Source: Sanguibacter keddieii DSM 10542
GTDB lineage: Bacteria; Actinomycetota; Actinomycetes; Actinomycetales; Cellulomonadaceae
NCBI RefSeq assembly: GCF_000024925.1
Contig: NC_013521.1
Coordinates: 434,001-498,000, forward strand
Length of the DNA: 64,000 nucleotides
Direction: 5' to 3'
Of this stretch, positions 32,856 through 40,830 are shown one piece after another. The translations under genes and the position numbers were made by a program. The first letter of the stretch is position 1; each line of letters begins with the position of its first letter. Under the pieces are notes generated by a model. It ran no database searches, was not told the DNA's origin, and worked only from the letters and a program-made list of their open reading frames with translations.

Positions 32856-33994
32856 TGTCCCACCGCACCACCGAGGCCCCTGCGGGCTCCGCGCCCGACG
32901 CTGCCCGCGGACTGTCCGTCGAGCAGCTCGTCGTCACCTACCCGGCCGGACCGGGCACGGCCGGAGCGCGGTCGGACCGGACCTCGACCTCGCCCCGCAC
33001 GGCAGCGCCCCGCGCGACGCCGGCCCGGACCACCACGGCCGTCGACCGCGTGAGCCTCGAGGTCGCGCCGGGCGAGGTCGTCGCGCTCCTCGGCCCCTCG
33101 GGCTGCGGCAAGTCGAGCCTGCTGCGCGCCGTCGCCGGTCTCGAGCCGGTCGCGGGCGGGCGCGTGCTGTGGGACGGGGACGACGTCGCCGGGGTCCCGG
33201 TGCACCAGCGCGGCTTCGGGCTGATGTTCCAGGATGGTCAGCTGTTCGCGCACCGTGATGTCGCCGGCAACGTCGAGTACGGGCTGCGCATGCAGCGGGT
33301 GCCCCGTGCGCGACGCCAGCAGCGGGTGGCCGAGCTCCTCGAGGTCGTGGGGCTGCCCGGCAGCGGGAAGCGCTCGGTCGCGACGATGTCGGGTGGCGAG
33401 CGGCAGCGGGTCGCGCTCGCCCGGGCCCTCGCGCCCCAGCCCGCGCTCCTGCTGCTCGACGAGCCGCTCTCCGCGCTCGACCGCGCGCTCCGTGAGCGGC
33501 TCGCGGCCGACCTGCGGGCCGCGCTCGTGGCGACCGGCACCACGGCGCTGTTCGTCACCCACGACCACGACGAGGCCTTCACCGTCGCCGACCGGGTCGC
33601 GGTGATGTCGCAGGGTCGCCTGCTCCAGGTCGACGCGCCCGCGCGGCTCTGGGCCGAGCCCGCCGACCGGGAGGTCGCGGCCTTCCTCGGCTACCAGGCC
33701 TTCGTCCCGGGCGACGACGGCTCGTGGACGGCGGTCGGCCCCGACGGCCTCGTGCTGGCAGACGCCGCGTCGGCGCGGTTCACCGGGACCGTCGTGAGCA
33801 CGGCGTTCCGGAGGGGCGGCGCGGAGGTGGTGGTCGACGCCGACCTGGGCGAGGGCCTGCTCCGCTGCACCGTGCGCGGTGGCGCCGACGCTGCCGCAGG
33901 TGCCACCGGCCTCACGCCCGGGGACCGGGTCGGCGTCGACCTCGCCCTGGGCATCACCGCCCGACTGCGCGTGACCAGCGAGGCCGGCAGGTGA
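32855..33994 (+). CDS. thiQ: Thiamine ABC transporter ATPase
   Basis: A 379-residue ABC ATPase with Walker A GPSGCGKSSLL, signature MSGGERQRVALARAL and Walker B LLLLDEPLSALD. It is longer than classical ThiQ (about 230) because of a Thr/Arg/Pro-rich insertion of about 35 residues right after the first strand (LVVTYPAG...) and a C-terminal TOBE-like extension (FTGTVVSTAFRRGGAEVVVD). ATG overlaps the thiP stop (TGATG). It energises the thiamine importer. Its own stop overlaps the tag gene (GTGA). Confidence 0.93.
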   Translation: MSHRTTEAPAGSAPDAARGLSVEQLVVTYPAGPGTAGARSDRTSTSPRTAAPRATPARTTTAVDRVSLEVAPGEVVALLGPSGCGKSSLLRAVAGLEPVAGGRVLWDGDDVAGVPVHQRGFGLMFQDGQLFAHRDVAGNVEYGLRMQRVPRARRQQRVAELLEVVGLPGSGKRSVATMSGGERQRVALARALAPQPALLLLDEPLSALDRALRERLAADLRAALVATGTTALFVTHDHDEAFTVADRVAVMSQGRLLQVDAPARLWAEPADREVAAFLGYQAFVPGDDGSWTAVGPDGLVLADAASARFTGTVVSTAFRRGGAEVVVDADLGEGLLRCTVRGGADAAAGATGLTPGDRVGVDLALGITARLRVTSEAGR

Positions 33995-34596
33995 CCGGCC
34001 GTCCTGACGGGCTGGTCCACTGCGAGGACGGGCTCGCCCGTCCTCCGTGGGCCGCGGTCGACCCCATGCTCCGTGACTACTACGACACAGAGTGGGGCGT
34101 GCCGGTGCGGGACGAGCAGGGCCTGTACGAGCGCATCACGCTCGAGGCCTTCCAGTCCGGGCTGTCGTGGGCGACCATCCTGCGCAAGCGACCCGCCTTC
34201 CGCGAGGTCTTCGCCGGCTTCGACCCCGAGGTCGTGGCCGCCTTCGACGAGGCCGACGTCGAGCGCCTGCTGGGCGACGCGCGCATCGTCCGGAACCGGG
34301 CCAAGGTCCTCGCGGCGGTCACCAACGCGCGCGCCACGGTCGCGCTGCGCGACCGCGGTGGCCTCGTCGACCTCGTGTGGTCCTTCCGGCCGGAGCAGGC
34401 GCTGGCGCCGCGGACGGTGGCGGAGATCCCGACCCGCTCGGACGAGTCGGTCGCGCTCGCGAAGGCGCTGCGGGCCGAGGGCTTCGCCTTCGTCGGGCCG
34501 ACGACGATGTTCGCGCTCATGGAGGCCGCCGGCCTCGTCGACACCCACGTGGTCGGCAGCCACCGACGAGGGATCGCAGGCCGCGACCCGGTGTGA
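33991..34596 (+). CDS. tag: DNA-3-methyladenine glycosylase I
   Basis: A 201-residue base-excision repair enzyme, matching E. coli Tag over its length: DTEWGVPVRDEQGLYERITL, LEAFQSGLSW (catalytic Glu), EVVAAFDEADVERLL, FKFVG-type FAFVGPTTMFALMEAAGLV, DTHVVGS. Zinc site differs: the His of Tag YHDNEWG is Tyr here (YYDTEWG), and the C-terminal Cys after HVVG is Ser (HVVGSH). Start is the GTG at 33991 overlapping the thiQ stop, so it probably sits at the end of the thiamine operon. Confidence 0.92.
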   Translation: MTGRPDGLVHCEDGLARPPWAAVDPMLRDYYDTEWGVPVRDEQGLYERITLEAFQSGLSWATILRKRPAFREVFAGFDPEVVAAFDEADVERLLGDARIVRNRAKVLAAVTNARATVALRDRGGLVDLVWSFRPEQALAPRTVAEIPTRSDESVALAKALRAEGFAFVGPTTMFALMEAAGLVDTHVVGSHRRGIAGRDPV

Positions 34597-34893
34597 CCTG
34601 ACACACACGTGACCATGTGACAAGTGCGGGTGCTGCTGCGATGTATGTACGACGGGTCACCGTCGCAGGGGTGGGAGACCAGCTCGGGAGACGCACGGCG
34701 AGGGGAACCGTCGGAGCGCGACCCGGGTCGACCACCAGGGCAGGGCACAGGGCCGAGCACGCTGGTACCGGACGTCGCAGGGGGGCGTCACCCGGTAGGT
34801 GTGCGGAGGTCTGTGGCGCACGGGACAGGGGTGCGGCTGGGGAGAGGGAGACCTCGCGCCGGACGCACCCCTCCTGCACATCCGGAGGAGATC
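34597..34893. other. Leader region upstream of the lone ABC ATPase
   Basis: 297 nt without a convincing gene. Contains imperfect GTGAC repeats near 34609-34621 and a long GC-rich leader. Promoter elements could not be assigned with confidence. Confidence 0.4.
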
Positions 34894-35622
34894 ATGTCCA
34901 TCACCACCCAGGCCCGTCGCACCGTCGCGACCGTCACCAGCCAGCCTGCCGCGCAGCTCGCGGCCCTCTCCGTCGTGTTCCCGTCCCCGACCGGCGACCT
35001 CCGAGCCCTCCACGACGTCGACCTCACCGTCGAGCCCGCGACCTCCGTCGCGCTCACCGGCCGGTCCGGCAGCGGCAAGAGCACGCTGCTCTCCGTCCTG
35101 GGGCTCGTCCGCCGGCCGACCTCCGGCTCCGTGCAGATCGACGGGCACCGCACCTGCGGGCTCGCCCGCACCGAGGTCGCCAGCCTGCGCAGCACCCGGG
35201 TCGGTCACGTCTTCCAGTCGTTCCACCTCGAGGGATCCCTCACCGCCGTCCAGAACGTCATGCTGCCCTGGTACTTCAAGCACGGGCGCACCGCCCGGCG
35301 CGCAGCCAAGGAGCGCGGCCTCGCGGTGCTCGAGACGGTCGGCGCGGTCCACCTGTCCGACCGCCGCCCCTCGGACATGTCCGAGGAGGAGCGCCAGCGC
35401 GTCGCCGTCGCCCGGGCCCTCGTCCTGGACCCGGCGCTGGTGCTCGCCGACGAGCCCACCACGTCCCTCGACCGCGACGCCGCCGACACCGTCGCCGGGC
35501 TCCTGCTGTCCGTCCCGCGGCTCACCGGCGCGTCGGTCGTGTTCGTCACCGCCCGCGACTGCGTCGCCGCGGCCGCGGACCGCGTGGTGCGCCTCGACGC
35601 CGGCCGGCTCGCCGTCGCCTGA
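34894..35622 (+). CDS. Lone ABC ATPase, MacB/LolD-like
   Basis: A 242-residue ATPase resembling the MacB/LolD group: Walker A GRSGSGKSTLLSVLG, Q-loop VFQSFHLEGSLTAVQNVMLP, Walker B ALVLADEPTTSLD. The signature that normally reads LSGGQQQR is MSEEERQR, so both glycines are missing. No permease gene is adjacent. ATG at 34894 behind GGAGGAGATC was chosen; a longer frame upstream reads as low-quality sequence. The last C-terminal residues (TARDCVAAAADRVVRLDAG) still look like an H-loop region with Ala-rich change (the usual His is absent: VTARDC). Activity uncertain. Confidence 0.82.
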   Translation: MSITTQARRTVATVTSQPAAQLAALSVVFPSPTGDLRALHDVDLTVEPATSVALTGRSGSGKSTLLSVLGLVRRPTSGSVQIDGHRTCGLARTEVASLRSTRVGHVFQSFHLEGSLTAVQNVMLPWYFKHGRTARRAAKERGLAVLETVGAVHLSDRRPSDMSEEERQRVAVARALVLDPALVLADEPTTSLDRDAADTVAGLLLSVPRLTGASVVFVTARDCVAAAADRVVRLDAGRLAVA

Positions 35623-35692
35623 GACGACCGCGACAGCCGGCAGCCGCACGGGCAGCAGCCTCGCTGGGCAGCAGCCGACCGCAGCCGACCAT

Positions 35693-35709
35693 CGGACCGT
35701 GGTGGTCCG
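35693..35709. terminator. Small convergent hairpin
   Basis: CGGACC (35693-35698) and GGTCCG (35704-35709) pair around GTGGT between two convergent genes. Weak but well placed. Confidence 0.35.
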
Positions 35710-35713
35710 TGCG

Positions 35714-35754
35714 CAGTCGCCGAGCGCGGCGACCCGGGCTCAGTCGCCGAGCGC
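35714..35754. repeat. 14-bp direct repeat at a gene end
   Basis: CAGTCGCCGAGCGC occurs at 35714-35727 and 35741-35754; the second copy covers the stop codon region of the following minus-strand gene. May be a trace of a small duplication. Confidence 0.6.
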
Positions 35755-36933
35755 AGGGACCCAGGCGCGGCCGGTGACGGCGGTGAACTCCGTGACCGTC
35801 GGCTCGTCCACGTCGAGCAGCGGTGACGTCAGGGTCACCTGCTCGGTGCCCATGAGCTGACCGTCGGTCGGGGAGATGATGAGCACCAGGACGGTCTCGA
35901 CGCCGGACTCCTCGTTCAGCGTGTCCGGGACGGCGACGGCGACGCCGGGGCGTCCCAGGCGGTCGGTCGTGTCGCCGACGAGGCGCACGGAGGGGTGGTC
36001 GGCGAGGGCGCTCCACATCCCGGAGGCCACGTCCTGCGGGACCACCGTGAACTGGAACTGCTGCACCACGGACTGCGCGAGGATCACGTCGTCCTGACCG
36101 GGCGTCGTGGCGAGGCCCTCCGGCATCTGCGCCAGCAGCGCGGCGCCGAGCTCGTCGGGATCGGTCGGCAGGTCGGACGCAGCCGTCGGGTCGAAGGTGC
36201 CGGGGGGCAGGGAGTCGCTCGACTCGGCCCCCGCCGCGGACGGCCCGGACGTGGTGTCGATCTGCCCGTCGTAGGTGACCGGGTCCGCCCGGCGCTGGTC
36301 GACGCGGACGGATCCGTCGGCTGCGAGCCAGCGCTGCTCGCCCGTCGGGTAGACCGCCGACTCACCGGTGGACGCGTCGTACTCGCCCGCCCACGAGAAG
36401 AGGTCGATGCGCTGCACGTCGCCCGTCCGGGGGAGGTCTGGTGCGTCGCCGGCGACCTCGGCCAGGTCCTCCAGCGCGTCGTGCGCCGAGGGCAGCGAGG
36501 TGCCCCAGGCGTCGGCCGGGGCGCCGAGGGAGTAGGTCAGCGGTGGTGCGCCGCCCGCCACCGCCTCCGAGGGCGAGGTGATCTGCGGGACGACCACGGC
36601 GACGACCGCTGTCGCGGCCGCCACGGCGAGCAGGGCTGTGCGACGGCGCAGCCCACCGGCACGGCCCCCACGGTCGTGCGACGCCCGCGCGACCGCGCCG
36701 CCGGCGGCCGCGACGGCTGCGTGCTCGGGGCGTGCGGCGGGGCGGGGGGTCGCGAGGATGCGCGCGAGCATCGCCTCCGAGGCGGCGGTCGCGGGGTCGT
36801 CCGTCTCGGTGCGGTGCGCCCCGGTGACGGTCGAGGGTGCCAGGAGTGCCGGTGGGACGTCCGGCAGCAGGTGGTGCTCGCGCATGAGCGCGCGGAGCTC
36901 TTCGATGTCGTGAGACGTGAGGTCGTCGTTCAT
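35740..36933 (-). CDS. CU044_5270-family membrane protein, copy B
   Basis: A 397-residue protein. An acidic helical N-terminus (DDLTSHDIEELRALMREHHL) precedes one membrane segment at about 100-120 (ALLAVAAATAVVAVVVPQIT) and an extracellular domain rich in Asp/Thr with YPTGEQRWLAADGSVRVDQR and TDRLGRPGVAVAV motifs. This is the CU044_5270-type layout, often paired with ECF sigma factors and suspected to be anti-sigma or sensor proteins. ATG overlaps the sigma stop (ATGA). Paralogous to the protein at 37715-38842. Confidence 0.82.
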   Translation of the reverse strand: MNDDLTSHDIEELRALMREHHLLPDVPPALLAPSTVTGAHRTETDDPATAASEAMLARILATPRPAARPEHAAVAAAGGAVARASHDRGGRAGGLRRRTALLAVAAATAVVAVVVPQITSPSEAVAGGAPPLTYSLGAPADAWGTSLPSAHDALEDLAEVAGDAPDLPRTGDVQRIDLFSWAGEYDASTGESAVYPTGEQRWLAADGSVRVDQRRADPVTYDGQIDTTSGPSAAGAESSDSLPPGTFDPTAASDLPTDPDELGAALLAQMPEGLATTPGQDDVILAQSVVQQFQFTVVPQDVASGMWSALADHPSVRLVGDTTDRLGRPGVAVAVPDTLNEESGVETVLVLIISPTDGQLMGTEQVTLTSPLLDVDEPTVTEFTAVTGRAWVPALGD

Positions 36934-37718
36934 GCTCGCTCACCTCCGGTGGTGGCACGTTCGGTCAGGATGGTGCGCAGCCGGGTCCGTGCGCGGGACA
37001 CCCGTGTGGTGACCGAGCTCAGGGAGCACTCGAGCACCTCGGCGGTCTCGGCGCACGTGAGCCCGCCGAGGACGGTGAGCGCCACGGCGTCGCGCTCGCC
37101 GGGCGGGAGCAGGTCGAGCAGGTCGCGGGCGGCGCGCAGCGCCTCGATGGCCTCGTCGACCGGCCCCTGGTCGCTCGGGCGCAGGGACGAGACCTTGGCG
37201 CGCAGCCTGGAGCGGCGACCGGCGTTCTGCGTCGCCTGCAGGATCTTGTTGCGCAGCACCCCGTAGACCCACGCGCGACGCCCGGAGTGGTCGGACGGCA
37301 CCTTGTCCCAGCCGTGCCAGACGGCGAGGAAGGTGTCACCCACGACGTCGTCGACCAGCTCGACGTCGGTGCGTCGCAGGGCGAAGGTGCGGACCTCGGT
37401 GTGCATGGCGCGGAACAGCGCGCTGAACTCGGCCTCGGGGTCGAGAGCGGGACCGGTCCCCGGGTCGGTGACCGGTGCCGTCGGGCGTCCCGTGACGAGG
37501 CGGAGGCGGGGCGGCGCGAGGTCCGCCTCTCCGGTCTCGGCGGGGTCGCGTCCAGGACGGCTGGCGATGTGCGTCGTCTCCTCGTGCGCCGGGGCGGCCG
37601 CGCTGCGCGGACGCGAGGGCAGCGGCGCGGCCGGAGCCTGCCCGTCCCCCTCGGGACAACCATATCCGGGACGCCGGGGGACGCTCACGGTCTGCACGAG
37701 GTGGGGCGCGGTGCTCAT
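36930..37718 (-). CDS. ECF-type RNA polymerase sigma factor
   Basis: A 262-residue sigma-70 family protein. After an extra N-terminal tail of about 85 residues it shows region 2 (FSALFRAMHTEVRTFALRRT, DVVGDTFLAVWHGWDKVP, GRRAWVYGVLRNKI) and region 4 (LPPGERDAVALTVLGGLTCA, LECSLSSVTTRVSRARTRLR). The ATG at 37718 overlaps the upstream stop (ATGA), which supports this start despite the long tail. It directs transcription of an unknown regulon. Flanked on both sides by CU044_5270-type genes that may control its activity. Confidence 0.9.
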   Translation of the reverse strand: MSTAPHLVQTVSVPRRPGYGCPEGDGQAPAAPLPSRPRSAAAPAHEETTHIASRPGRDPAETGEADLAPPRLRLVTGRPTAPVTDPGTGPALDPEAEFSALFRAMHTEVRTFALRRTDVELVDDVVGDTFLAVWHGWDKVPSDHSGRRAWVYGVLRNKILQATQNAGRRSRLRAKVSSLRPSDQGPVDEAIEALRAARDLLDLLPPGERDAVALTVLGGLTCAETAEVLECSLSSVTTRVSRARTRLRTILTERATTGGERA

Positions 37719-38842
37719 CGACCCACCGCCTGCGTGTAGCCGGAGCTCGTCACGGCCGAGAACCCGGTGACGGTGGGCTCGTCGATCTCGAGCAGCGCGC
37801 TGCGCGTGGTCAGGGTCTCGCTCGACAGGAGCTGCCCGGTCTCGGGGGAGACCACCAGGACGAGGGCGGAGTCCTCGTCCTGAGGCTGTCCGGAGAGGGT
37901 GGGGACGGGCACGAGGAAGGCCGTCCCGTCACGTCCCAGGCGGTCCGTGGTCTCCCCGAGGAGGCGCACGGTCGGCTCCGCGGCCAGGACCTCCCAGAAG
38001 CTGCCGGCGAGGTCTTGCGGCACCACCGAGCCGAGGAACCTCGACTGGATCTGCTCCCCGAGGCAGTACCCGGACCAGCCGTCGAGGCTGCACTCGGTGG
38101 CCGCGGTGTCGATGAGCTGGGTGGCGAGGGCGTCGGGGTCGCGGGGCAGCCGCTCGTCGAGCGTCGCGTCCCAGGTCCCGGGCGGCAGGTCGTCCGCGGA
38201 CGCGGTCCCGCCGGTCGACGGGCCCGCGTCGGGGTCGAGCCTGCCGTCGTAGGTGACCGCGGCGGAGCGCTGCTGCACGACCTGTCCCGACCCGTCGGGC
38301 GCGACCCACAGCTCCGTGCGCGTCGGGTAGAGCGCGTTCTCCGGCTCAGCGCCGCGGGAGGCGGTGATGGTCGTCTCGAGGAGCCACTCCTGGGCGACGA
38401 CGTGCTGCACCCGCCCGTCACGGGCGGGCTCGGGGGTGCTGCGCGCCACGGCCGCGAGGTCGAGCAGGGCGTCGTGGGCGTCAGGGAGCTCGTCGGTCGC
38501 GATGTCCGACGGGCTCGCCCGGGTGTAGTCGAGCAGGGGCGGTGTGGCGGCCGTCGCGGTCGCCGGGTGGGTGGTCTGCGCGCCGATGAGCGCGACGACC
38601 AGCACCGCGGCGGCGACTGCGGAGAGCGCCCGCCCGCGACCGACGGTCCGGCCGGTCTCGCGCCGCGCGACGGGGCTGTCGGTGAGGAGGCCGGCCGCAC
38701 CGGGCGGGCTCTCGAGGACCTGGCGCAGCAGCGCTTCCGCGTCCTGGCCCGTGAGCAGCGCGTCAGGGATGTCCGGGATCATGCCGTGATCACGGAGCAG
38801 GTCGTGCAGATCGGTCAGCTCGCGGTCCTCCCGGATGCCCAT
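37715..38842 (-). CDS. CU044_5270-family membrane protein, copy A
   Basis: A 375-residue protein paralogous to copy B: helical N-terminus (LTDLHDLLRDHGMIPDIPDA), membrane segment at about 73-90 (ALSAVAAAVLVVALIGAQTT), extracellular part with YPTRTELWVAPDGSGQVVQQ, SVVPQDLAGSFWEVLA and TDRLGRDGTAFLV. The ATG at 38842 is preferred over a frame 34 codons longer. It is the first gene of the operon. A nine-copy heptamer repeat sits 120 nt upstream. Confidence 0.82.
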   Translation of the reverse strand: MGIREDRELTDLHDLLRDHGMIPDIPDALLTGQDAEALLRQVLESPPGAAGLLTDSPVARRETGRTVGRGRALSAVAAAVLVVALIGAQTTHPATATAATPPLLDYTRASPSDIATDELPDAHDALLDLAAVARSTPEPARDGRVQHVVAQEWLLETTITASRGAEPENALYPTRTELWVAPDGSGQVVQQRSAAVTYDGRLDPDAGPSTGGTASADDLPPGTWDATLDERLPRDPDALATQLIDTAATECSLDGWSGYCLGEQIQSRFLGSVVPQDLAGSFWEVLAAEPTVRLLGETTDRLGRDGTAFLVPVPTLSGQPQDEDSALVLVVSPETGQLLSSETLTTRSALLEIDEPTVTGFSAVTSSGYTQAVGR

Positions 38843-38961
38843 GCTCACCTGTGTCCCCTGTCGTCGTGTCGCTCGTGGTCTGGCGGTCGTCCTCGGGTCG
38901 AGCCGGTCCGGTGCGCGGTGAGCCCCCTCCTGCCCGCCGCGCACCGGCCGTGGTGCGGTGC

Positions 38962-39024
38962 TGCTACCTGCTACCTGCTACCTGCTACCTGCTACCTGCT
39001 ACCTGCTACCTGCTACCTGCTACC
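38962..39024. repeat. Nine tandem copies of TGCTACC
   Basis: TGCTACC is repeated nine times without a mismatch (63 bp), followed by a partial copy TGCT. Located 120 nt upstream of the sigma operon start codon and 70 nt past the end of the I36 gene. A 7-bp unit can slip in copy number, so it could change promoter spacing or transcript structure. Confidence 0.95.
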
Positions 39025-39093
39025 TGCTTGTCGTTCGTCGCGGCTGGCGCCTGCAGATGACTGCGAGGGCTGGCCTGTTCCTGCCACGAGCCG

Positions 39094-39522
39094 TCAGCAG
39101 CTGGTGCCGCTCTGCACGACGATCGACCGCGACGTGATCGAGATCGTGCCGGACCGCGCGTTCGGCGCGTAGCAGATGCTGGAGCCGGTGCCGCCTGTCC
39201 CGGAGTAGACCCGGACGGCCTTGCCCGTCCTGTTCCACACCGACCGCGCGGTGGTCGAGTTGACGCCCGCGGGGCTCGTCGATGCCGTCTGGGTGAAGGT
39301 GCCGGTGTAGCCGGTGTTGCTCCAGAGGCAGAAGAAGGCGTTGCTGCACTGGTCGAGGCTCAGCACCTGCACACCTCCCATGGTCTCGTCGGCACCCTCG
39401 GTGTCGTCAGATGCCGTGGCTGACAGCGGTGTCAGTCCCAGCAGACCCACGACCACGATGGTCGAGACGGTCCGCCAGAACGGCCGCCGCCGCAGCACGG
39501 TTCGCGCATCCATAGTGTTCAT
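39094..39522 (-). CDS. Secreted peptidase inhibitor I36-like protein
   Basis: A 142-residue exported protein: signal peptide to about residue 38 (TVSTIVVVGLLGLTPLSATA), then an acidic stretch and a small domain beginning DQCSNAFFCLWSNTGYTGTF, the pattern of peptidase inhibitor family I36 (SMI-like, beta-gamma-crystallin fold). Four Cys are present in the mature part, enough for two disulfides. Start at 39522 chosen for GGGAG upstream. Role as protease inhibitor is by similarity only. Confidence 0.78.
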   Translation of the reverse strand: MNTMDARTVLRRRPFWRTVSTIVVVGLLGLTPLSATASDDTEGADETMGGVQVLSLDQCSNAFFCLWSNTGYTGTFTQTASTSPAGVNSTTARSVWNRTGKAVRVYSGTGGTGSSICYAPNARSGTISITSRSIVVQSGTSC

Positions 39523-39666
39523 CGCTCCCGGTCCCTTCTTTGTCACGTCGGACGACGTGGTAGAAGTCACAGGTTAGGGAGAGATGTCGGTCTTAGGGGG
39601 GCATCTGGCGAGATATCACCCCATCTTTCACCCTTCCGGCGGCTGGTCCTGGTCTTGGAGACGCAG

Positions 39667-39698
39667 AAGACCCCCGCACCGTGAGGTGCGGGGGTCTT
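39667..39698. terminator. Strong terminator hairpin
   Basis: A perfect 14-bp stem (39667-39680 with 39685-39698), loop GTGA, about 65 nt past the stop of the 50-residue membrane protein gene on the minus strand. Confidence 0.8.
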
Positions 39699-39762
39699 CG
39701 AGGCCGTGCCGGGCAGTGCCCGGTGCGGCGGTCCCGTCAGGCCGAGGGCCGACGAGAAGACG

Positions 39763-39915
39763 TCATCTGCGGGTCTTGCGCCCGCCGAGGAAGCCGAGGA
39801 TCAGGCTGACGACCAGGACGGCGATGCCCACGTAGATGAGGAACGTCGCGACACCGGAGAAGCCCAGGACGAGAAGGACGACGCCGACGAGCAGAATGAT
39901 GAGCCAACTAGGCAT
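39763..39915 (-). CDS. 50-residue membrane protein
   Basis: A tiny gene with ATG at 39915 and GAGGAGGAAAC directly upstream. Product MPSWLIILLVGVVLLVLGFS continues with a second hydrophobic stretch and ends GGRKTRR, so two membrane segments with a basic cytoplasmic tail. Resembles the small DUF-type actinobacterial membrane proteins of about 50 residues. No function known. Followed by a strong hairpin terminator. Confidence 0.8.
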   Translation of the reverse strand: MPSWLIILLVGVVLLVLGFSGVATFLIYVGIAVLVVSLILGFLGGRKTRR

Positions 39916-40131
39916 GTTTCCTCCTCAGAGATAGACCCGAGTTTCGGGAGACCCCCAACCTGCCAGCCCTTGCGGGCCCCCGCATCTTGAGAGGGGCGGG
40001 CGTGGCGCTCGTCACGGACGTCGTCGCGGGGTGCAGGGTTCGTCCAGCGGTCTCCCAGCGAGCGTGGAGAGCGTTCTCCCCCAGCTCCCCGGAGACGCCC
40101 AGGTCGAGCACTTGCGCGGCGGGTGGCGGTC

Positions 40132-40830
40132 TCAGCCCCGGGTAGAGGTGACGCCGACCGTGGGCGGCTCGAGGAGCCTCGCCTGTGCGTCGCCGGCCCG
40201 GCGCATCCGGGCCCAGAGGAAGAACCCGGCCAGGGTGAACGCGCCGTAGAACACGTACATGAGAGCGGAGGCGTAGTAGCCCGCGCTCACCAGGAGCGGG
40301 ACCCCCACCAGGTCGACAGCGACCCAGACCAGCCAGAACTCGACCCAGCCCCGGGCCATGCCGTAGGTCGCGAGGAGGGAACCCGTGAAGATCCAGGCGT
40401 CGGCCCAGACGGGCTCGTAGGACCCGAGGGCGCGCAGCGCCGGGGTGAGCAGGAGCGTCCCGCCCACCAGGGCGACCACGAGGACGGTGCGCTGGCGGGG
40501 CGTCGCCCACTCCGGGACCACGCCCACGCCGTTCGACTCGCGGCTCTGACGCCAGCGGACCCAGCCGTAGACCGACACGACGATGAACATCACCTGTCGA
40601 CCAGCCTGGCCGAGCAGCGTCACCGCCGACGGCGTGCCGAAGACGCTCCCGAGGAACACGGTGAGGAGCAGGAGGTTCCCGGCGATGCCCACCGGCCAGG
40701 CCCAGACCTTGCGCCGCATGCCGCCCAGGGCGCAGAGCAGGCCGAAGACGTTGCCGATGATCTCGCGCCACAGCACGGTCTGGTCGCCGACGACGAGCTG
40801 CGCGTCGAACAGCCAGGTGATGAGTCCCAC
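40132..40830 (-). CDS. pnuC: Nicotinamide riboside transporter, PnuC family
   Basis: A 232-residue inner-membrane protein with about seven hydrophobic segments. Typical PnuC patterns: GNVFGLLCALGGMRRKVWAW near residue 25-45, WPVGIAGNLLLLTVFL, VYGWVRWRQ, and an Ile/Val/Trp-rich second half (VEFWLVWVAVDLVGVPLL). Facilitated uptake of nicotinamide riboside. The GTG at 40830 is chosen because GGAGCGACGC precedes it; longer in-frame starts read into non-coding sequence. No riboswitch was recognised upstream. Confidence 0.9.
   Translation of the reverse strand: MGLITWLFDAQLVVGDQTVLWREIIGNVFGLLCALGGMRRKVWAWPVGIAGNLLLLTVFLGSVFGTPSAVTLLGQAGRQVMFIVVSVYGWVRWRQSRESNGVGVVPEWATPRQRTVLVVALVGGTLLLTPALRALGSYEPVWADAWIFTGSLLATYGMARGWVEFWLVWVAVDLVGVPLLVSAGYYASALMYVFYGAFTLAGFFLWARMRRAGDAQARLLEPPTVGVTSTRG

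Noticed and set aside
38962-39030. Heptamer repeat as coding sequence (YLLPATC repeats)
   Set aside because: The reading gives no start with a ribosome site and the unit is not a multiple of three within a real gene; it lies between two minus-strand genes.
38941-39030. Possible CRISPR array at the heptamer repeat
   Set aside because: Units are 7 bp and contiguous with no spacers; no cas genes are present.
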